From positions 11,602,060 through 11,666,059 of the forward strand of contig NC_049994.1 of the NCBI RefSeq assembly GCF_000003815.2: 64,000 nucleotides of DNA, written 5' to 3'. The translations under genes and the position numbers were made by a program. The DNA is from Branchiostoma floridae (Eukaryota; Chordata; Leptocardii; Amphioxiformes; Branchiostomatidae). Shown piece after piece: positions 25,266-36,674 of this stretch. Positions within the stretch are counted from its first letter, which is position 1; the number at the start of each line of letters is the position of its first letter. The notes under the pieces were generated by a model. The model saw nothing but the letters and a program-made list of their open reading frames with translations. It ran no database searches and had not been told where the DNA came from.

Positions 25266-25449
25266 CCAAATATATCCAAGAATGTTTATACCATAGAACC
25301 AATTGTGTAAATGACAAACTAGACCATATATGTTGACATATTCCTACCTATTCATATTTTTATATGTCTGTTTCGTTTTAGATGATGATGATGATGATGA
25401 TGTTTCGTTGTACTGTAAGTAGTTGTTATAGACCTTACGAAAGTCGCTG
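25266..25449 (+). repeat. Dispersed element copy cut by a gap
   Basis: It matches the complement of 44245-44400: shared phrases are GTTTATACC, AACCAAT, TGTAAATG, TTGTACTGTAAGTAGTTGTT and GACCTTACGAAAGTCGCTG. It contains a (GAT)n run at 25381-25402. The copy at 44 kb continues into TCAATAAAG, so this one is cut by the N gap that follows. Confidence 0.65.
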
Positions 25450-25549
25450 NNNNNNNNNNNNNNNNNNNNNNNNNNNNNNNNNNNNNNNNNNNNNNNNNNN
25501 NNNNNNNNNNNNNNNNNNNNNNNNNNNNNNNNNNNNNNNNNNNNNNNNN
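25450..25549. other. Assembly gap, 100 N
   Basis: Exactly 100 N, likely of unknown true length, falling inside a dispersed repeat. Confidence 0.95.
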
Positions 25550-25691
25550 ATTTCTACTATAAGCTCCACTGGTCGCAGGGGAAAGTAGAATTTGGACACA
25601 TGTTTAGACGCATTGCTTGCCGGATGAGTTATCTGGCCGAGGAGTATGGTTTGCGACCGAGCTAGCTTGTCTGGCATTGTATTGGTCTATA

Positions 25692-25869
25692 CAGTGGAAG
25701 CCAGTTAATTGCACAGAGGATTAAAGCACACTTCTGTTAACTGCACGGAATCTCCAAAATCCCAAACCGGTGCGGTCCAGCTAGATATTACCTTCGCATT
25801 ATTGCGCCATCCGGATAATTGCACCAAATTCACTGGCAAATAGGTCGTGCAATTAAGCGGCTTCTACTG
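25692..25869. mobile_element. Pogo/Tigger-like MITE, 178 bp
   Basis: The left end CAGTGGAAGCCAGTTAATTG and the complement of the right end, CAGTAGAAGCCGCTTAATTG, match except at three or four bases. TA lies on the left; the right flank reads TC, probably a mutated TA. The CAGTRGAAGCC start resembles pogo-group ends. Confidence 0.65.
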
Positions 25870-27303
25870 TCTTTGGCCAATTTCTAATAATTGCCGGCAA
25901 TCTGTGGAACCGGGTATAGGCAAAGACTAGTACTTCCATACGGAACTCATACGGACTCATACGGACTTAACTCCCCAATTCAATTAGGCCGGCGACTTCA
26001 CTGTGACCGCCCTGCAACTGAGCAATTTGACAGAGCGCTAAACGACTTTCATACATAAAAATACTAAGCTTTTTACACATTGTGTTTTTTTTTAATTCTT
26101 TCAGTCATACATTTACATTTTGCAATTAAGAATCTAAGTCAGTGGATACACAAAGGCAATGAAGATCTGAGCGAGATCGTAACGCTCTCGTCGTCCAGTA
26201 GAATGAGAGGGCCTCATTTATATTCTAAGGTGTAGTATACAATAATATATATATTGTCTGGTGAGAGCACCCTAGCCTATCCGTAATGTATTATCTGTAA
26301 TTACACATAAATGTGTAAGATTGCCATAACTTTTACCATCTCATAATTCGCCCCAATGTAGTATTAAGTACGCATTATATAGACAGGACGATTTGCAATG
26401 TGTAATAGATAAGAATCCACAAAAAGCTATACTTCGCTCAACAGATAGTAAGGACGAACTAGCCGAAACGTAAACCATCTTAACTCATCGATTTAGAGAC
26501 ATATCGGAAATGTTCACATTGTAGTTAGGTTATGAATTAAAAATAGAAATAAAACTTAAGAAAATAATAAGTTATATGCGTTGAGAACGACAGTTGTAAT
26601 TTGATAAGTCTCCAAATGCTGTTAGGAAAAAAATTAGGACAATGAACAATTAAAGAGCCTCTAAAGGAGTGGCAAAACAATTTAATCGTGTTAAGTTCGA
26701 ACTGCGAGGCATCAAATGGTTGGAATGAAATTAGATCTCATTGTAGGTTAATTAGAAAAAAAATAGAAAGCTACCAAAAGAACGTAAATGGAGTAAGAGA
26801 TGAAAATGTGCATGGCATTGGACCCCAAACATTCGCCATCTAACACAAAACTTTTATCATGATATCTAGATGAGCCCAGGCAATACTATGATATCTAAAT
26901 TTATTTGCTTACAGCAAAAAGGAGACAGAAAAATCACACATGTATTTCGTATCTTCTTATTGTCGATTGTATATTTTCATTATCAGTAGTGTAATTATAA
27001 TAGCTTATAGACTCTTTTATATAGATAGTTTCACACAGAAAATAGTCTTTTAGGTTTCATTTTAAAATCATAACGCTATGATATATCGCAGCCCTCACAC
27101 ACCTTGAACTCCTTTCAGTAAATAATAGGCATATATAGAAACTCATTATACTATGTAATTTTTCTTTCATGATCATATACACTCACTGATGCCGTTAACG
27201 ACCGCTTAATGCACACTAACACAGGCACTGTCAAGCAGCTAACATAAAGCTTTACATCACCGCAACAACAACCACGAACAACTCAAGCGAAAAATTAAAA
27301 CAG
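25870..27303. other. 3' flank of the GPCR gene; nothing recognised
   Basis: Very AT-rich. The GPCR 3' UTR presumably extends into it, but I cannot place its end. Confidence 0.4.
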
Positions 27304-28629
27304 CTACACAGAAGACACGAAAACTATTTCTCGCTTGCCATTCTCGTGAACCTTTCGGTGGTTGTTCCTATCGTTTGAAGTGTTCGAACCGTCTAAAAGA
27401 ACCATTTCCGTTGGAACTGTGTCTAGTTCTCGACTTTCGTTGAATCTGTTGCTGAACCTGCCTAGATAGATTCCCCTTTTATAAGTATGCGTCATCTTTG
27501 TTTTGTCTGAGCCAGCGCCGGTGGCGAAAGTGTCATTCATTTTTGTATCCCAGGATGCCTCGCGGCCCACGCATGCGCACAGAATCCTCTTGATGTGTAG
27601 CCGGAACCTCTGTCCGAAGAGTGCGTACAGGAATGGGTTTACCGCCGAGTTGGCGGACGACAGCATGCCGACAAAAGATAACACGTTTACCGGGACCGAA
27701 TAGGGATACGCCCCGTAGTGATCAATGATATTGGTAACGTGTAGAGGGCTCCAAGAGAAGAAGAAAAACAGTACGATCACGGTCACCATCTTGGTCACGC
27801 GGTTTCGGTTTTCGGCGCGCCTTCTCGCCTGCATGGCCACGGCGATCTCCATGCCTTCTTTGATCCGCTTGTAGAGTAGAACGTACGTAGGGACGAGTAT
27901 GAACAGTGGTAGGACGCACCACGCCACGAACCGATACATGAAGAGGGCTTTGATGAAGTCCACGGTTGCCTGCTTTGATGTTTTAAGGTCGCCAGTTGGG
28001 ATCCAGATGCTGCAGTGCTGCATGTCATAGGCGACCGCAACCTTAGCAAATATCGTCGAAGGGAGGCTAAGGATGACCGCGAGGACCCACAACCCAGCGC
28101 AGGTCAACAGGGTCCGCTTGGTCCCGGAGCCTCGGCCTCGTCGGCGGAGCGGGTTGGACACGGCGCGGAAGCGCTCGAAGCTCATGGCGGTGAGGAACAG
28201 GATACTGGCGTTCACAGTTGCCGCGTAGATTCCCTTGTTGATGACGCACATCGCCTGCCCGAATATCCATCCGCGAGAGTTCAGCACGTACCCACTGAGA
28301 AAGGGCACGAACAGACTGCAGTACAGCATGTCTGCGACAGACAGGTTCAGGACGTAGATGTTGGGTACGGTTCTCATATCGGCGTTTCTCGCGATAACGT
28401 AGACGACTAGACCGTTAGCGAAAACACCAATGGCTGCAATGACCAACTCGACCGAGGACCAGACCATGTTGTCTACGCTGAAGGCAAACGTTGGCAAGGT
28501 CGTGTTTGAAGAGGTCGTGTCCGAGTCATTGACAAAGCTGCTGGTGAAAACCCGCTCGGAGGACCAGCCGTGAAACGGAGTTTTGGTCGTGGGGAAAGTA
28601 TCAAACCAGACCGATTCGTTCAAATCCAT
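27304..28629 (-). CDS. Class A (rhodopsin-like) G-protein-coupled receptor, peptide-receptor type
   Basis: A 441-residue seven-helix receptor in one coding exon. The N-terminus has candidate N-glycosylation sites (NES, NDS, NTT). Helix marks are ANGLVVYV (TM1), LNLSVADM (TM2), Cys in QAMCVINK before TM3, ERF in place of DRY, Trp in AGLWVLAV (TM4), the ECL2 Cys in MQHCSIW, Pro in VLPLFILVP (TM5), SWSP in place of CWxP (TM6) and NPFLY (TM7). The C-tail is about 90 residues and rich in Ser, Thr and basic residues. NIYVLNLSVAD and the overall look suggest the somatostatin/galanin/allatostatin/opioid neighbourhood. The ligand cannot be named. No stop or frameshift, so probably functional. Confidence 0.9.
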   Translation of the reverse strand: MDLNESVWFDTFPTTKTPFHGWSSERVFTSSFVNDSDTTSSNTTLPTFAFSVDNMVWSSVELVIAAIGVFANGLVVYVIARNADMRTVPNIYVLNLSVADMLYCSLFVPFLSGYVLNSRGWIFGQAMCVINKGIYAATVNASILFLTAMSFERFRAVSNPLRRRGRGSGTKRTLLTCAGLWVLAVILSLPSTIFAKVAVAYDMQHCSIWIPTGDLKTSKQATVDFIKALFMYRFVAWCVLPLFILVPTYVLLYKRIKEGMEIAVAMQARRRAENRNRVTKMVTVIVLFFFFSWSPLHVTNIIDHYGAYPYSVPVNVLSFVGMLSSANSAVNPFLYALFGQRFRLHIKRILCACVGREASWDTKMNDTFATGAGSDKTKMTHTYKRGIYLGRFSNRFNESRELDTVPTEMVLLDGSNTSNDRNNHRKVHENGKREIVFVSSV

Positions 28630-28701
28630 AGCTTATATATGAAGGTTATGTTGTCGGGAAGAAGGTGATCAACTGCTGTGGAACGCCTGCTGTCGGTGCA
28701 C

Positions 28702-28927
28702 CTACGGACACATAATTCAAAAGCGTTGTAAATTTAGTATGAAATATTGAACACACAGACTTGCAGTACAGAAAAATCATCAGCACCGTCAAAAAAGTAT
28801 AACAAAGATGTAATTACATGTACCACATAAAAGAAATGCTATCATTCATGAAAATGAAAGAAATGAACATCAAACATCTACATGGTAAACACTTGGTAGT
28901 AAAACCTACAAGTAGCAGTGAGCTCCT

Positions 28928-28986
<59 letters not shown>

Positions 28987-29037
28987 TGTGTCAAAAGCAT
29001 ACAACTTAGTTTGTATAAATGTTTGAGACGTTCTTAC
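28702..29037 (-). other. Probable intron in the 5' UTR of the GPCR gene
   Basis: On the minus strand a strong donor (AAG/GTAAGAACG, exon end 29038) lies upstream of the ATG, and an acceptor (GTCCGTAG, exon start 28701) lies 72 bases before it. The pyrimidine tract is weak. This is an inference without transcript support. Confidence 0.4.
28929..28982. repeat. (AT)n microsatellite
   Basis: About 27 uninterrupted AT repeats, inside the proposed GPCR 5' UTR intron. Confidence 0.95.
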
Positions 29038-30039
29038 CTTACAGCAGCAGCAATACAAATACAGGAGGGTCCGTCAGGGATCGGGCGGCCGTGCTGTCCA
29101 CAAAACACACCTCAAAACCTGCAGAGAGCACAGATACGTGGTCAGGACCAAAACTCAGGACATTTATAGGACAAGCTGGAGTTCGATCAAACATATAGAC
29201 TAACTACAGAATCGTGGCTATGGCCTTCTTTCGGACCCAGACCTGCAACAGCTGGTCTCCATCTGCTGCACTTGTCAAGTCGACTCTATGACGGATCGGT
29301 GCAAAATTTATCGATGTATTGACTCACAGTGGGGGCAAGCTTAAGCGTACGCCCACCCATCATCGTCACAGTTAGGTAAACACACCTTCCACGGGTGGTT
29401 GTCTGCGCTGCGATGATTAATGACGGTACTGATAATTGCCAGCTTATAAAGATTGATTGTGACGGAGTGGCTCGGCTGGTAGGGTAATTCTGATGGGGTA
29501 ACATCAAAGATTCTTTAACGAAGGCAAAAAGAAGAAAGGGAACTTAATCTCCGAGTCTCACATATGGCAGCATCAATGTATTGTGTGCTCGATATATATA
29601 TTGCATATAGAAAGAAAAATTATGATGTGTTGCAGCTAGTCTATGGAGTATTGAATGTATATGGCAGTACGTTCTTCTAAGTCTGCGTGTGTTTGCAAGA
29701 TAAAGCCCAGGGGCTTTTATCTATCTGAACACCTTGCCGTCTCAGCCTCTGAGTCGTCATACCTTGTAGGATTAAGCTAGGTTCTAAAAAAGAGCTAGAA
29801 GTTAAGAGTTTTTGTTTTAGTGTATATTTCTACGTGACACCAATCCCTGAGTGAGACAGATACGCCAATTGTCCAAGAAAATGAAGAATAACTTTCAGGG
29901 CATTTCCACACACGGTTGCTAATGGAAAAACATGTACCAGTAGATGATTATGGTGATGATGATGACGATTGTCGAAGGAAATATCCCACTTCATGCACCT
30001 TTTCTGTGATGTGCATGTATTGTGACTGATGACAGACTC

Positions 30040-30260
30040 ACAGTTAAGCTCCTGGTCACAACTAGTTGCAATTGGTAACTGGAAGAACCCAGTTCAACTC
30101 TAGGTGTAGCATCTTGTTGGGTGTTTCCGACTGACACTTCTTTTGTGAGTGACGTAAAATGGGGGTCCCCTATTCAAGTAGCACGTTAAAGAGAAAACAC
30201 TCCCTGTGAAGATACACACTGCCACCAAAAACGACAAGGACACATGCCACCCTATGTGCT
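30040..30260 (+). repeat. Possible SINE copy
   Basis: It has GTTGCAATTGGTAACTGG, then AACCCAGTTCAACTCTAGG, and later GCACGTTAAAGAGAA and TGCTAGTGGCACTA. These resemble phrases around 41017-41290 in the same order. The tRNA-like head is not clear. Confidence 0.3.
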
Positions 30261-30355
30261 AGTGGCACTACAATCGTCCCAAAGAACGAAGAAACATTTT
30301 CCCGTACAATTGTAAATTGTATTTTGCCCGCGTGGTCGGTCTCAATTGTGTACAG

Positions 30356-30495
30356 GTAAGGCAATTTAGGTCCAGGTTCGGGTCCAGAGGATCAGGTCCA
30401 GGTTTGGACCTGAACCTGATTCAGTACTCGAGAACTTGTCAATGGACAATACTCAAAACAATGGCCCATTACCAGTACCCATCCCTAGTACCAAG
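30356..30495. mobile_element. Truncated copy related to the hAT-like element at 37590
   Basis: It shares AGGTCCAGG...GGATCAGGTCCAGG and GGACCTGAACCTGATTCAGTA with 37618-37686. It ends in AGTACCCATCCCTAG, the complement of that element's start. Only one terminus is visible, so it is rearranged or truncated. Confidence 0.55.
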
Positions 30496-30760
30496 CATAG
30501 CGCAAAGCGGCCCCACAACGTTTCAACGGTTGTTGACCTCCATCAAAAGGTCAACAATCGGCGCCCTTCGTTAATCGATTTGTTGCTGAGTCTTCAATAT
30601 TTGAAAGCGAAGACTGATTGCTGATTATGATCACTTATTTACTTTGCATCGATCTCTGAATTAACGTTCTTACATTTTTTCATGCTCTGTCACGTACCTC
30701 AACCAGCTACAGTGTCCTTTATAGGAGTTATGAAAACTTTTTTTTTTCATTTTGAGAACT

Positions 30761-30768
30761 TACAGACA
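30761..30768. repeat. Left target-site duplication of LINE 2
   Basis: TACAGACA here recurs at 36453-36460 directly after the LINE's GTAGAT tail, so the two copies bracket the element. Confidence 0.6.
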
Positions 30769-30984
30769 GGGAGAGGTCAGAGGAGAGGTCAGAGGTCAGG
30801 CCTGGCGGCCGGTGGTGGTATTTTCGGGCTCCCGAGTTTTTTCGCCATTCTCGCCCGTTTTCCAGGGCAACGGTAGGATTAGAACGGTCTAGAACAGCTG
30901 GGTATATTAGCTGAACTTTACAGACACCCTCTAGTTAACAGTTTTGACGTTTTTGTACTGCATCGATCCTCTATTCCGGAAAAC

Positions 30985-32625
30985 ATGCACTCGAGCTTCG
31001 CGCCAAGCGCTACGACGCGGCGCCATGTTGGCTTATTGTTGTGCGTGAATATCTTGCTCGCCCTTTACCGTCACTTTATGTGCGCAGCATGCGATTTGAA
31101 ACATGCAGAAGAAATATGTGAAAGTTGTGATTTTGGCAAACAAACAGGTTTTAACATACTCTTTAGCAAAGGAGGTTATGAGACACACTCGCCCAGCCTG
31201 CTGGGCTTGGGTATATCATCGCTAGTCAGACCACTCGGTTCGAAATACAACAGGGGATACGGGGCGCCGGTACCTCTGGGTTTTGAGGGTCCATCTGGAT
31301 TTCTGCTTGCTATCCTCCTCATGTCAGGGGATGTGCACAGTAACCCCGGACCTATCAAGTTCCCGTGCGGAGGGTGCGGTCGCGCCGTGGCCTCAAACCA
31401 TCGAGCCATGCAATGTGATAACTGTGACCAATGGGTTCATATTAAATGTTGTGGAGTGGGGGATAAAATGTACAAACATTACCAAAACTCGTCATGCTCA
31501 TGGATTTGTAACAACTGTGGTTTGCCTAGCTTCACCTCCAGCTTGTTTGACTTTAGCTCATGGATTCATGATAGGGATGAATCATTCTATAGTCCTCTCC
31601 TAGAGAGGGATATAGATGATGACACCGACGACAACATTTCACACATTGCATCCAATTTTACCACAGGTTCCAATACCCACAGCGAATCCTGGTCTTCAGA
31701 TAACAACACTTTCAATGACAGCATCCCATCCTTCAACCCTACCTCCACTTCCTCTCCCTGCACTACCCAATCCCTGGGCAAAGGTAAGGGAATTTTACAG
31801 AACCTACACGTATTATCTTTGAATTGTAGGAGTCTAAGGGGAGTAGATAAAAATGCCCAGTTTAGGGCATTAGTAGCCACAGAAAACCCTGATGTTATCT
31901 GCGGAAATGAGTCACACTTAGATCCTGATTATACGAATGCAGAGATTTTCCCAGAAGGCTACGATATATATCGTAAAGATCGTAACAGCCAAGGAGGGGG
32001 GGTGTTTATTGCTGTTAGGTCCTCCTTGGTCTCATCGCCTGTACATGACCCCTCAAATGCGGAGATTGTATGGGCTATGATACAACAGGCAGGATATAGA
32101 CCCTGGTGTGTGGGCTCAGCTTATAGGCCCCCAACCTCTGGACTTGTGTATGTGGATGAACTTGAGACATCTCTGAACAACATTGTAGATAAACCCTCCC
32201 CACCAAATGTCGCATTATTCGGGGACTTCAATATGCCGGACATATGTTGGAGCTCTGAGACGCCCACCGTCAATCCCACGCCCCAATATGGGAAGGGACT
32301 GAACGAGAAATTTCTAGAGGTTGTACAGAGCTCTAGCCTGTCCCAAGTGGTATTGACCCCTACTCGTGGCCATAACATACTTGACTTGGCTTTAGTGTCT
32401 AATCCTGACCTGGTGGAGAATGTCAATGTCACCCCAGGGATAAGTGACCATGATGCGGTAACAGTAGGCATAAAAACCCACGTCAAACACAACAGGAAGA
32501 AACCTCGTACAGTTTACTTATACAAGAAAACGGATAAACCAGCGTTAGTAGAAGGGATAAAAAACCTAGAGAAACAATTCACGGAAAGAGTCCCAACCAA
32601 CCACTTATCTCAAATGACCGATTAG
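30985..32625 (+). pseudogene. LINE ORF N-terminal part: 2A-like motif, PHD finger, APE endonuclease
   Basis: The ATG is at 30985. Residues 14-26 are hydrophobic. A 2A-like motif GDVHSNPGP lies at 115-123, after a hydrophobic stretch (FLLAILLMS). A C4HC3 PHD-type zinc finger follows with Cys128, 131, 144 and 147, His152, Cys155, 175 and 178. The endonuclease starts near 275 (LHVLSLNCRSLRG) with the catalytic glutamate in CGNESH, then KDRNSQGGGVF, LFGDFNMP and GISDHDAV. After about residue 540 the frame runs into the inserted sequence and stops at 32625. The true ORF continues at 34057. In related elements 2A motifs cause ribosome skipping; here Glu is replaced by His, so activity is uncertain. 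Confidence 0.88.
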
Positions 32626-33632
32626 CGATAGCTGATAAGCCAACACGCAGATGACAAGAGCCGGGCCGACGTACGTCTTCTAAAACGATCCTTTGACAGA
32701 TAAGGACTCTGCTGGGTTTGAGCACCCGCGGAAGGAAAGCCAGTTCATTTGAACTTCTTCACTGCCACCATTCCCAGGCTGTGGCTCTAGTCTAATGCTC
32801 GGTAGTTCTAGAAATAATAATTGGTTATGGTACGTTAACAGGTCGTTGACTGCACAAACCCGAGGGTAGGAAGTTGACATCTTTGTTGAAGACAGAATGG
32901 GGGCATACAGCACCGGTTCCTAGGATCGCCTAAGACTTAGGACAGACATATGTCGCCCATTCTTAGAGTTGTTGATGAAATCTAGAGAGAAATGTAATAT
33001 CGTGTAAGTGCTATAAGATAAGTACAGTAATCACTGATTGTGTGCTATACTTTCCTACCGAATGTTATCTTTTGACAAGTAAGGATACCAGTTGTAACCT
33101 GTAAGACTTCCTCCGGTGGTCTCCAGTGATTGACAGGGAAGGCTGGACAAACCTAGTCCCGGGCCAACAGTGACCTCAACCAAAGCAAGGGTCACATCCC
33201 ATTAAGAGATAGATACTTGAGACGCCCGACGTCACCATAGTCTACTCAGAAGCCACGATCTAGCAAAATAGACTTTGAAACATCAGTAAACAACCCAGTG
33301 TTAGATCGGAACGATGTGAAAGGCTGACATGTACGAGACAATTATCTTATGTACTTATTCTTTTCTTGTATGACTAATTTTACTGAGTGAAAGGTCTTGT
33401 ATTCCTACCAGGTATGGCAGCAAGCATTAGCTACCCTTTGTAAACCCTCCCTACTTTCGTATGGACGGGTCCTAGGTGATCGATGTGTGACATGATTGTT
33501 GAGTGTTAGAAATTGATCCGGGTTTGACGATTACAGTATTGCAGGGGGTAACAGGTTGTGTAGTGACCTGGTCAGTGAGTTCGTGAACCAGACCTCTGAC
33601 CTTACGGTATCAGCATTTTAATGAACATAAAT
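32606..33632. other. Foreign sequence inside LINE 2 ahead of the gap
   Basis: This stretch is unrelated to the LINE. I see no ORF of note, no terminal repeats and no similarity to other parts of the window. It could be an insertion whose far end lies in the gap, or a misjoined contig. Confidence 0.6.
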
Positions 33633-34049
33633 NNNNNNNNNNNNNNNNNNNNNNNNNNNNNNNNNNNNNNNNNNNNNNNNNNNNNNNNNNNNNNNNNNNN
33701 NNNNNNNNNNNNNNNNNNNNNNNNNNNNNNNNNNNNNNNNNNNNNNNNNNNNNNNNNNNNNNNNNNNNNNNNNNNNNNNNNNNNNNNNNNNNNNNNNNNN
33801 NNNNNNNNNNNNNNNNNNNNNNNNNNNNNNNNNNNNNNNNNNNNNNNNNNNNNNNNNNNNNNNNNNNNNNNNNNNNNNNNNNNNNNNNNNNNNNNNNNNN
33901 NNNNNNNNNNNNNNNNNNNNNNNNNNNNNNNNNNNNNNNNNNNNNNNNNNNNNNNNNNNNNNNNNNNNNNNNNNNNNNNNNNNNNNNNNNNNNNNNNNNN
34001 NNNNNNNNNNNNNNNNNNNNNNNNNNNNNNNNNNNNNNNNNNNNNNNNN
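33633..34049. other. Assembly gap, 417 N
   Basis: A gap with a non-round length, so its size was probably estimated from linking data, unlike the three 100-N gaps. Confidence 0.95.
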
Positions 34050-34056
34050 CCGGTGG

Positions 34057-35583
34057 CCAGGGATAAGTGACCATGATGCGGTAACAGTAGGCATAAAAAC
34101 CCACGTCAAACACAACAGGAAGAAACCTCGTACAGTTTACTTATACAAGAAAACGGATAAACCAGCGTTAGTAGAAGGGATAAAAAACCTAGAGAAACAA
34201 TTCACGGAAAGAGTCCCAACCAACCACTCAGTAGAAGACAACTGGAACTACTTCACGAAAGGTCTCAAACATCTCATTCTCAAACATATACCCCAGAAAA
34301 GACTGTCAAATAAAAATCAATGTCCATGGTTTAACTCATCTCTTAAACGTATAATCAAGAAGAAGAAAAAACTCTACAAAAGAGCTAAGAGTACAATGGA
34401 AGAACAAGACTGGGATAACTTTAAAACCATGCGCAGACTGGCTAAGCAAAAGATCAAAAAAGCACACAATGATTACTTAAAAGAAATCCTAGATGAAGCT
34501 TTGGAAAATCCCAAGAAATTTTGGCAGTACATAAAAAGCAAAAAACAGACCGCGTCTGGGGTGGCCCCCCTAGCGCAACACAACAGCCTCGTTGTGGATG
34601 CCCAGGGTAAGGCAGAAATCCTCAGCAGGCAGTACGACTCTGTCTTTACAGATGAAGACATGGTCAACGTACCCGACCTAGGGGACAGCCCCTACCCCGA
34701 CATGCCAGAGGTCGAGGTGACCCTGCTGGGGGTGCAAAAGTTCCTACAGGGGATAAACCCTGCTAAAGCCTGTGGACCAGATCAAATTCCCTGCAGAATT
34801 CTTAAGGACTACGCCATAGAGATCAGTCCAATTTTACAAATAATCTTCAACCAGTCCCTTGCAACTGGGCAGGTACCGACAGACTGGCGGACCGCTTTTG
34901 TGAACCCAATTTTTAAAAAGGGGGACAGAAGCGACCCCGCAAACTACCGGCCCGTCTCTCTCACCTGCGTCTGTTGTAAGCTCCTGGAACACATACTTTT
35001 TTCAGCCACCATGAAACATTTAGAAACTCATAATATCTTACTCCCCACCCAACATGGATTCAGAACAAAACACTCCTGTGAGTCACAGCTGATCACAACT
35101 CTACACGACCTAACGTCTTGGTTTGACATAGGGCAGCAAATAGATATGGCTATTTTGGATTTTTCAAAGGCATTCGACAGCGTTCCGCACCACAGGATGC
35201 TGCATAAGTTACACTTTCACGGGATCAGGGGGCGAACACTCACCTGGGTACAAAACTGGCTACTGGACCGTCAGCAACAAGTGGTGATCGATGGGGAAAA
35301 GTCTGGTCCTGTCAGAGTAAGATCCGGAGTACCTCAGGGAACGGTGCTAGGGCCATTACTTTTTTTGATTTACATAAATGACATCAACAAAGACATAACA
35401 TCCCAAATCAGACTATTTGCTGATGACTGTCTCGTTTACCGCCCCATAGTCCGTGACGAAGACCATTATGCCCTCCAAACTGACCTAGATAATCTTTGTA
35501 TGTGGTCTAACACTTGGCAGTTGCGCTTTAATGTAAAAAAAATGTTCCATCTTGCACATCCACAAGTCCAGAAGCTCACATGA
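34057..35583 (+). pseudogene. LINE ORF continued: end of endonuclease and reverse transcriptase
   Basis: It picks up the same frame at GISDHDAV, repeating 172 bp of 32434-32605, and runs through a basic linker (KRIIKKKKKLYKR) into the reverse transcriptase. RT landmarks are ACGPDQIPCRILK, FKKGDRSDPANYRPVSL, motif A AILDFSKAFDSVPH, SGVPQGTVLGPLLF and the FADD catalytic box in RLFADDCLVY. An internal ATG at 34396 is not the real start. The frame is lost at the A8 run 35535-35542 and stops at 35583. Confidence 0.88.
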
Positions 35584-36259
35584 TTTTCTGTATACAATGT
35601 TTAACGAACCACTCAACTGTAACAGCCAGCATCCGTACCTAGGTGTCATTCTCACCCACAATCTTAGGTGGAAGCCACATATCAATGACATTACAGCCAA
35701 AGCCAACAGCACCTTGGGGTTTGTCCGACGCAACTTAAGGGGGGCAAGTAAAGAGGTAAGAGCTAAGGCTTACACTTCCATAGTCCGCCCTAAGTTAGAA
35801 TACTGTTCTTCAGTCTGGGACCCCCACAAACTAAAACACGCACAAACAAACAGCCTTGAGGAGAAGCTGGAATCAGTCCAGCGTAGGGCTGCCAGGTTTG
35901 TCACAGGCAACTACAAACAATCCACCAGCAATACATCACTACAACAATCACTTGGATGGGCGACCCTAGCACAGAGAAGACAACAAGCACGACTTACACT
36001 AATGTACAAGGCAGTCAACAACCTCATTGCAATACCCATCCACACCATACTTACACAAAACAACAACATTACAAGAGGTCACAACCAACGTTTCCACACC
36101 TTAACATGCAAAACCGAAACATACAGGGCAAGTTATTTCCCCCGGACAGTCATAGAGTGGAATAGCCTGCCTGAACATCTGATACATACCACCTCCGTAG
36201 AACAGTTCAAAGCCGGGGTAGCCAAGTATTATGGCTACCCCAGCTCTACCCAGCTGTAA
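35543..36259 (+). pseudogene. LINE ORF C-terminal part after the A8 frameshift
   Basis: In this frame the RT thumb continues (YLGVILTHNLRWKPHI; IVRPKLEYCSSVWDP; ESVQRRAARFVTGNY) and ends with FPRTVIEWNSLPEH before the stop at 36257-36259. Removing one A from the preceding run would restore the frame, so the break is one base. Confidence 0.88.
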
Positions 36260-36426
36260 GACCGAACTATGCCCTAGCAACTTGTACAGCACAGCACAGC
36301 ACTGTTATTTTTGTCTGTTGAATGAATACGTTTTTTTTCACTATTTTTGTCTCACCACCACCGGTTTGCTAGGGCATCCTCACTCCCCTGGGCACAAAGT
36401 CCCGCGAGGGGCATTGCCCAGTATTA

Positions 36427-36452
36427 CGTAGATGTAGATGTAGATGTAGATG
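36427..36452. repeat. (GTAGAT)n tail of LINE 2
   Basis: Four tandem copies of GTAGAT end the element, a short-repeat 3' tail as in CR1-like LINEs. Confidence 0.85.
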
Positions 36453-36674
36453 TACAGACATTATCAACAAATCTAGGCAAAACGAGTTGTAAAGGTATGC
36501 CACGAATCAAGTCGATAAAGGTGAGACATCCAGGTAATAACTGGTAATGGTTACTCCTGACAAAGAACTGGATATTTATCTTTTTTATTTACATATGTAT
36601 TATTCAAGGAATGGGATCTGAGAGATGTAAGCTAAGCAACAGTATACAGTACTACCATATCATTTAATGCAGAA

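Larger units (their letters stand above)
30769..36452 (+). mobile_element. CR1-superfamily LINE with 2A-like motif and PHD finger, nearly complete, interrupted
   Basis: The element runs from a 5' UTR of about 215 bp through an ORF for a 2A-like motif, PHD finger and APE endonuclease, then reverse transcriptase, to a 3' tail of GTAGAT repeats (36427-36452). An 8-bp TACAGACA duplication flanks it. Between 32606 and 34056 it is broken by unrelated sequence and a 417-N gap, with 172 bp of LINE sequence repeated on both sides. A single extra A in an A8 run breaks the RT frame near 35540. Otherwise coding capacity is well kept, so this is a young insertion. Confidence 0.9.

Noticed and set aside
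32434..34228. LTR pair flanking an insert
   Set aside because: The 172-bp repeats are LINE endonuclease coding sequence, not LTRs.
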